Shown in pieces: positions 13,946 to 14,436 of a stretch of DNA of 14,436 bases. Position 1 is the stretch's first letter. Each line of letters opens with the position of its first letter. Source of the stretch: Candidatus Methanoperedentaceae archaeon (GTDB lineage Archaea; Halobacteriota; Methanosarcinia; Methanosarcinales; Methanoperedenaceae); NCBI GenBank assembly GCA_027371625.1, contig DAHXMQ010000340.1, forward strand, positions 1-14,436, written 5' to 3'. Under the pieces are notes generated by a model. The model was not told the DNA's origin. It saw only the letters and a list, made by a program, of their open reading frames with translations, and ran no database searches. A program made the position numbers and the translations under genes.

Positions 13946-14164
13946 CTTTATGTAGTGCAAGAATGCTTTATTTATTGTTCTCGCGAGGTTGTTGTATATA
14001 CGAACGCGGATGAACGCAGATTGAACGTGTCGGCGAGCATGGAAACGGTTGCCAGTCGCACCTCGCACCCGAAGCCGCTGCGGGAGGGCGGGGCGGAGTG
14101 GGAATGAGGGGTACTATCGTCTTAGCTCATATACAATAATTGACCGTCATTATTGGCAGATGTA
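13946..14164. other. Non-coding stretch with degenerate GAACGCGGAT repeats
   Basis: GAACGCGGAT, GAACGCAGAT and TGAACG run in near-tandem at 14002-14026, resembling common intergenic repeats, and CCGCAGATAAGCG at 13506-13518 is a related scrap. A G-rich tract lies around 14080-14100. No gene is supported. Confidence 0.35.
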
Positions 14165-14436
14165 TTATTTTATCTGATTCTCAGCAAAATCGCCAACAAC
14201 CGGCAGCTTATATTTTTCACCTTTAAATGCCTTGTACATCAACAGCAGCCACAGGATTAGAGCTATCAATCCTATAAGAGACGATAAAACCCATCCGATA
14301 AATGGAATAATTCCAAAGACGACTGAGACCACTAACAAGATAACAAATGTCGCGGTTGATTGCATTGCATGAAACCTGACAAACCTATTCTCTTTCTCAA
14401 CTATCAAAAATAATATTCCGGTTATGAAACCAAGAA
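14165..14436 (-). CDS. DUF4870-type membrane protein, 5'-truncated by window edge
   Basis: The frame runs from the right edge to TAA at 14165-14167, giving 89 codons plus an unseen N-terminus. The TTG at 14407 is only an internal leucine codon: the frame continues upstream as LGFITGILFLIVEKENRFVRFHAMQST, which matches the conserved core of DUF4870 proteins. Two hydrophobic segments follow (TFVILLVVSVVFGIIPFIGWVL and LIGLIALILWLLLMYKAF), then a short polar tail containing KGEKYKLPVVGDFAENQ, also typical. These are small multi-spanning membrane proteins of unknown function. With the first partial helix there are at least three hydrophobic stretches. Nothing in the decayed region downstream suggests an operon partner. 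Confidence 0.8.
   Translation of the reverse strand, partial: LGFITGILFLIVEKENRFVRFHAMQSTATFVILLVVSVVFGIIPFIGWVLSSLIGLIALILWLLLMYKAFKGEKYKLPVVGDFAENQIK

Noticed and set aside
12935..14164. CRISPR array
   Set aside because: The repeats are short, degenerate and not regularly spaced, and no cas genes are present.

Overview
The window looks like a piece of a euryarchaeal chromosome, most likely Methanosarcinia-like (ANME-2d/'Methanoperedens'-like is possible but not proven). The evidence is gene content: an archaeal MCM replicative helicase, an archaeal ATP-dependent DNA ligase, the archaeal family DUF424, an archaemetzincin remnant, TATA-box-like promoters and ATGA-type overlaps. No rRNA, tRNA or CRISPR array is visible.

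Layout: (1) 1-177 is the 3' end of an unrecognised plus-strand reading frame. (2) 187-780 (-) is a VOC/glyoxalase-fold protein, divergent from (3) a plus-strand replication-associated run at 846-4922: MCM, DUF424 and three coiled-coil proteins. (4) 4912-10000 is a minus-strand run of five closely packed genes, transcribed right to left: an AAA/OLD-type ATPase, a small TOPRIM-like protein, nicotinate phosphoribosyltransferase (pncB), a CoA-disulfide-reductase-like flavoprotein and an ADP-ribosylglycohydrolase. Four-base overlaps join the first three, and the first two are far more AT-rich than the rest. (5) 10153-10527 (+) is a DUF1284 cysteine-rich protein, convergent with (6) a C-terminally shortened glycerophosphodiester phosphodiesterase (-), which is divergent from (7) DNA ligase (+). 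(8) 12935-14164 is a decayed region. It holds an archaemetzincin pseudogene that has lost its HExxH zinc site, short dispersed-type repeats, a GC hairpin, an IS110-family transposase C-terminal remnant, and an inverted-repeat-bounded 176-bp segment. (9) 14165 to the right edge (-) is a partial DUF4870 membrane protein.

How genes may work together: MCM and ligase are replication and repair enzymes, and the coiled-coil genes may be co-transcribed with MCM. pncB (NAD salvage), the FAD/NAD flavoprotein and the ADP-ribosylglycohydrolase form a plausible NAD/ADP-ribose group. The strongest candidate for an undescribed system is the two-gene ATPase + mini-TOPRIM module at 8571-10000. It resembles OLD/Gabija/PARIS-type defence split into two polypeptides, with an unusually small TOPRIM partner, and it overlaps the NAD-salvage gene. 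Its function is inferred from motifs and context only.
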